Source: Rhizobium metallidurans (GTDB lineage Bacteria > Pseudomonadota > Alphaproteobacteria > Rhizobiales > Rhizobiaceae). From it: a DNA stretch of 64,000 bases. The notes beneath the pieces are model-generated. The model made no database searches and was not told the DNA's origin. It worked only from the letters and a program-made list of their open reading frames with translations. This document shows, piece by piece, positions 61,999-64,000 of the stretch. Where the stretch lies: NCBI RefSeq assembly GCF_014196505.1, contig NZ_JACIDW010000007.1, positions 1 to 64,000 of the forward strand, read 5' to 3'. Both the position numbers and the translations under genes were made by a program. Numbering within the stretch: the stretch's first letter is position 1; each line of letters opens with the position of its first letter.

Positions 61999-63183
61999 AT
62001 GAAGGACAGGCTTTACTACGTGGATCGGCTGCGGATCTCCGCCTTCGCGATCCTGATCCTCTACCACTCCTCCGCCGCGTTCTTCCCCGACATGGGCTGG
62101 CTGATCCATAGCGCACGCACCAGCCCGACGCTGTCCCTGATCATGGACTTCCCGCGCGCCTGGCGGCTGGCGCTGCTGTTCTTCGTCTCCGGCATGGGCG
62201 CCGCCTTCTCGTTCCGCTCGGACCAGAGCGTCGCCTTCCTGTACAAGCGCACCATCCGCCTGCTCGTGCCCCTGCTCTTCGCAATGGCAGTCCTCCTCGT
62301 GCCGCAGGTCTGGTACGAACGCATGTACGAGGACGGCTACGATGGTTCGCTGCCGACCTTCTGGGTGACGCGCTATTTCACCGAGGGGCGCTATCCCACC
62401 GGCAATTTCACCTGGGCGCACATGTGGTTCGTCGCCTATCTGCTGGTGATGTCGGTGATCTGCTATCCGATCTTTGTCTACCTCAGCCGGCCAAAAAACA
62501 GGATCATGGCCTGGTTCGAGCGCGTCGCGAAGACCTGGGCCATCTACCTCTTCGTCCTGCTGCCGCTGGCGCTGAACCTCGCGCTCTCGCCGATCTATCC
62601 GAAGGAAACCAATGCGCTCTACAATGACGGCGCCTGGTTCGCGGTCTGGGCGAGCTGGTTCGGCCTGGGCTTCCTCATCGCCCGCAATCACCAAACCCTG
62701 ATCGGGCCGATCATCGCGAAGCGCTTTGTCAGCGCCGCGATCGCGCTCGCCACGACGGTGTTTCTCTATGCCTTCGCCTGGCTTGCCCCGGCCGAGCAGG
62801 CGATCGGCAGCTACGCCAATGACACCCCGCTCTTCAAGGCCGCGATCTTCCTGCTCGCCTGGTCGATGATCCTGACGCTCGTCGGCTTCGCCGCCCGCCA
62901 TTTCAACCAGCCGGATGCGCGGCTGGTGACCCTCAATCGGCTGGTTTTCCCGCTCTACATCATCCACCAGACGGTCGTCGTCGCCGCGCTCTACTATGTG
63001 CTGCCGCTCGGCCTGCCCGCGGTGCCGAGCTTCCTGATCATCGCGGCCGCGACCTTCGTGTTGTCCGGCCTCTTCGCCATCGCCGTGGACTTCATACCCG
63101 GCCGCGCCCGCCTGCTCTTCGGCCTCGATGCCAAGCCGCCGAACGCCGCGGGCGGTCGCAACATCGTCGGCGCGGAGCGATAG
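61999..63183 (+). CDS. acyltransferase 3 family membrane protein
   Basis: 394 residues with about ten helices. Start YYVDRLRISAFAILILYHSS with the family histidine, RRT-like arginines (YKRTIRLLVPLLFAM), THMWFVAYLL-type motif (WAHMWFVAYLLVM) and FPLYIIHQTVVVA near the end. The family O-acylates sugars of glucans, lipopolysaccharide or Nod factors; OpgC-like modification of periplasmic glucans is one option. It stands alone 94 bases after the regulator gene. Confidence 0.85.
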   Translation: MKDRLYYVDRLRISAFAILILYHSSAAFFPDMGWLIHSARTSPTLSLIMDFPRAWRLALLFFVSGMGAAFSFRSDQSVAFLYKRTIRLLVPLLFAMAVLLVPQVWYERMYEDGYDGSLPTFWVTRYFTEGRYPTGNFTWAHMWFVAYLLVMSVICYPIFVYLSRPKNRIMAWFERVAKTWAIYLFVLLPLALNLALSPIYPKETNALYNDGAWFAVWASWFGLGFLIARNHQTLIGPIIAKRFVSAAIALATTVFLYAFAWLAPAEQAIGSYANDTPLFKAAIFLLAWSMILTLVGFAARHFNQPDARLVTLNRLVFPLYIIHQTVVVAALYYVLPLGLPAVPSFLIIAAATFVLSGLFAIAVDFIPGRARLLFGLDAKPPNAAGGRNIVGAER

Positions 63184-63189
63184 ACCGGA

Positions 63190-64000
63190 TCAGACGACCC
63201 GGTCGGGCGGCTCCCTGCCCTCGAAGAAGGCGGTGAGATTGTCCACCACCTTCATTCCCATCGCATTGCGCGTCTCTTCCGTCGCGCTGCCGAGATGCGG
63301 CAGGAGAACGACATTCTCCATTTTCAATAGCGTCTCCGGCACCTGCGGCTCCGCCTCGTAGACATCGAGCCCGGCGCCACGGATCACGCCATTTTCCAGA
63401 GCCGCGATCAGCGCCGCCTCATCGACGACATCGCCGCGCGCCGTGTTGATCAGATAGGCGCCGGGCTTCATCGCCGCGAAACGGGATGCGTTCATCAGGT
63501 GCCGGTTCTCGGCCCCGCCGGGGCAATGGAGCGACACGAAATCGGCCGCCGCCAAGACATCCTCGACACTCGCGAGCTGCCTTGCCCCATAGCGCGCCGC
63601 TTCATCAGGATCGACCGTCGAGCGATTGTAGAACACCACATCCATGCCGAAACCGAAATGGCAGCGCTGGGCGAAGGCCTTGCCGATGCGCCCGAAACCG
63701 ATGATACCCACCGTCTTTCCGGTCACCTTGGTGCCGATCATATGCGTCGGGCACCAGCCCTTCCATTCGCCGGCGCGCACCTGCCGCTCGCCCTCCCCGC
63801 CACGGCGCGCCACCGCCAGCATCAGAAGCATGGCGATATCGGCGGTGCAATCGGTGAGCACGCCGGGCGTGTTGGTCACCACGACGCCGCTCGCCTTCGC
63901 CGCCGCGACATCGATATGGTTGAAGCCGACCCCGAAATTGCCGAGGATCCTCGCCCGGATCTCGCCTTCGAAAACGGAAGCCGGAAGCTTGTCGGAGACC
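63190..64000 (-). CDS. D-2-hydroxyacid dehydrogenase, 5' end outside window
   Basis: The minus-strand frame is open to the window edge, so the first part is missing; an internal GTG at 63882 is not the true start, since the upstream residues ILGNFGVGFNHIDVAAAKAS belong to the family. Visible: NAD-binding GKTVGIIGFGRIGKAFAQR, catalytic Arg in INTARGDVVDEAAL, Glu in YEAEPQVP and His in LLPHLGSAT. GDVVDEAAL and the overall pattern suit glyoxylate/hydroxypyruvate reductase. It is convergent with the acyltransferase gene, with six bases between the stops. Confidence 0.9.
   Translation of the reverse strand, partial: VSDKLPASVFEGEIRARILGNFGVGFNHIDVAAAKASGVVVTNTPGVLTDCTADIAMLLMLAVARRGGEGERQVRAGEWKGWCPTHMIGTKVTGKTVGIIGFGRIGKAFAQRCHFGFGMDVVFYNRSTVDPDEAARYGARQLASVEDVLAAADFVSLHCPGGAENRHLMNASRFAAMKPGAYLINTARGDVVDEAALIAALENGVIRGAGLDVYEAEPQVPETLLKMENVVLLPHLGSATEETRNAMGMKVVDNLTAFFEGREPPDRVV

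Overview
The window reads as chromosomal DNA of an alphaproteobacterium of the order Hyphomicrobiales (Rhizobiales), most likely family Rhizobiaceae. The evidence is the high GC content, an EcfG/NepR/PhyR general stress cassette, rhizobial RirA-type iron boxes (TGA-N9-TCA), a hmuPSTUV heme locus, a HWE-kinase bacteriophytochrome with a C-terminal receiver, and a urease operon carrying extra ORFs of the kind I recall from rhizobia. Genus cannot be fixed from the sequence. No rRNA, tRNA or CRISPR array was seen.

Layout. 0-6 kb: end of a TolC-family gene, an MsbA-type ABC exporter, an LpxO-like hydroxylase, a tetR-SMR efflux pair with its operator, a truncated globin and a DUF423 protein. 6.2-8.4 kb: a solitary gene fusing a trypsin-like protease to a zinc S1/P1-nuclease/phospholipase C domain; this is the strongest candidate for something undescribed. 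8.7-16.3 kb: iron and heme block (heme-degrading monooxygenase operon, tonB, hmuPSTUV) with three RirA-type boxes. 16.3-20.4 kb: general stress response block (DUF883/holin-like pair, ecfG, nepR, phyR, a HWE kinase) with three good sigma-EcfG promoters and one weaker one.

20.8-37.7 kb: pyrimidine catabolism. preT-preA (dihydropyrimidine dehydrogenase), rutR, an N-carbamoyl amino acid hydrolase, a dihydropyrimidinase/hydantoinase and a NitT/TauT-type ABC transporter together describe uptake and reductive breakdown of uracil/thymine or hydantoins, with a RutR box in front of the catabolic operon. The block is interrupted by higBA, a glycosyltransferase, a bacteriophytochrome, two DUF559 endonuclease-like genes and GC-rich palindromic repeats. 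38-43.4 kb: an RND efflux pump and a Crp/Fnr regulator behind a perfect FNR box.

43.4-57.4 kb: nitrogen from urea, all on the minus strand: urtABCDE (urea ABC importer), then ureD-A-[orf160]-B-[lprI-like]-[orf212]-C-[GGDEF]-E-F-G. Divergent from urtA is an unusual receptor in which an NCS1-type nucleobase transporter and a cysteine cluster are fused to a hybrid histidine kinase, followed by its LuxR-type response regulator. The window ends with a membrane acyltransferase and a truncated D-2-hydroxyacid dehydrogenase. Pyrimidine breakdown releases ammonia, urea uptake and urease release more, so much of the right half serves nitrogen scavenging; the left half serves iron and stress.
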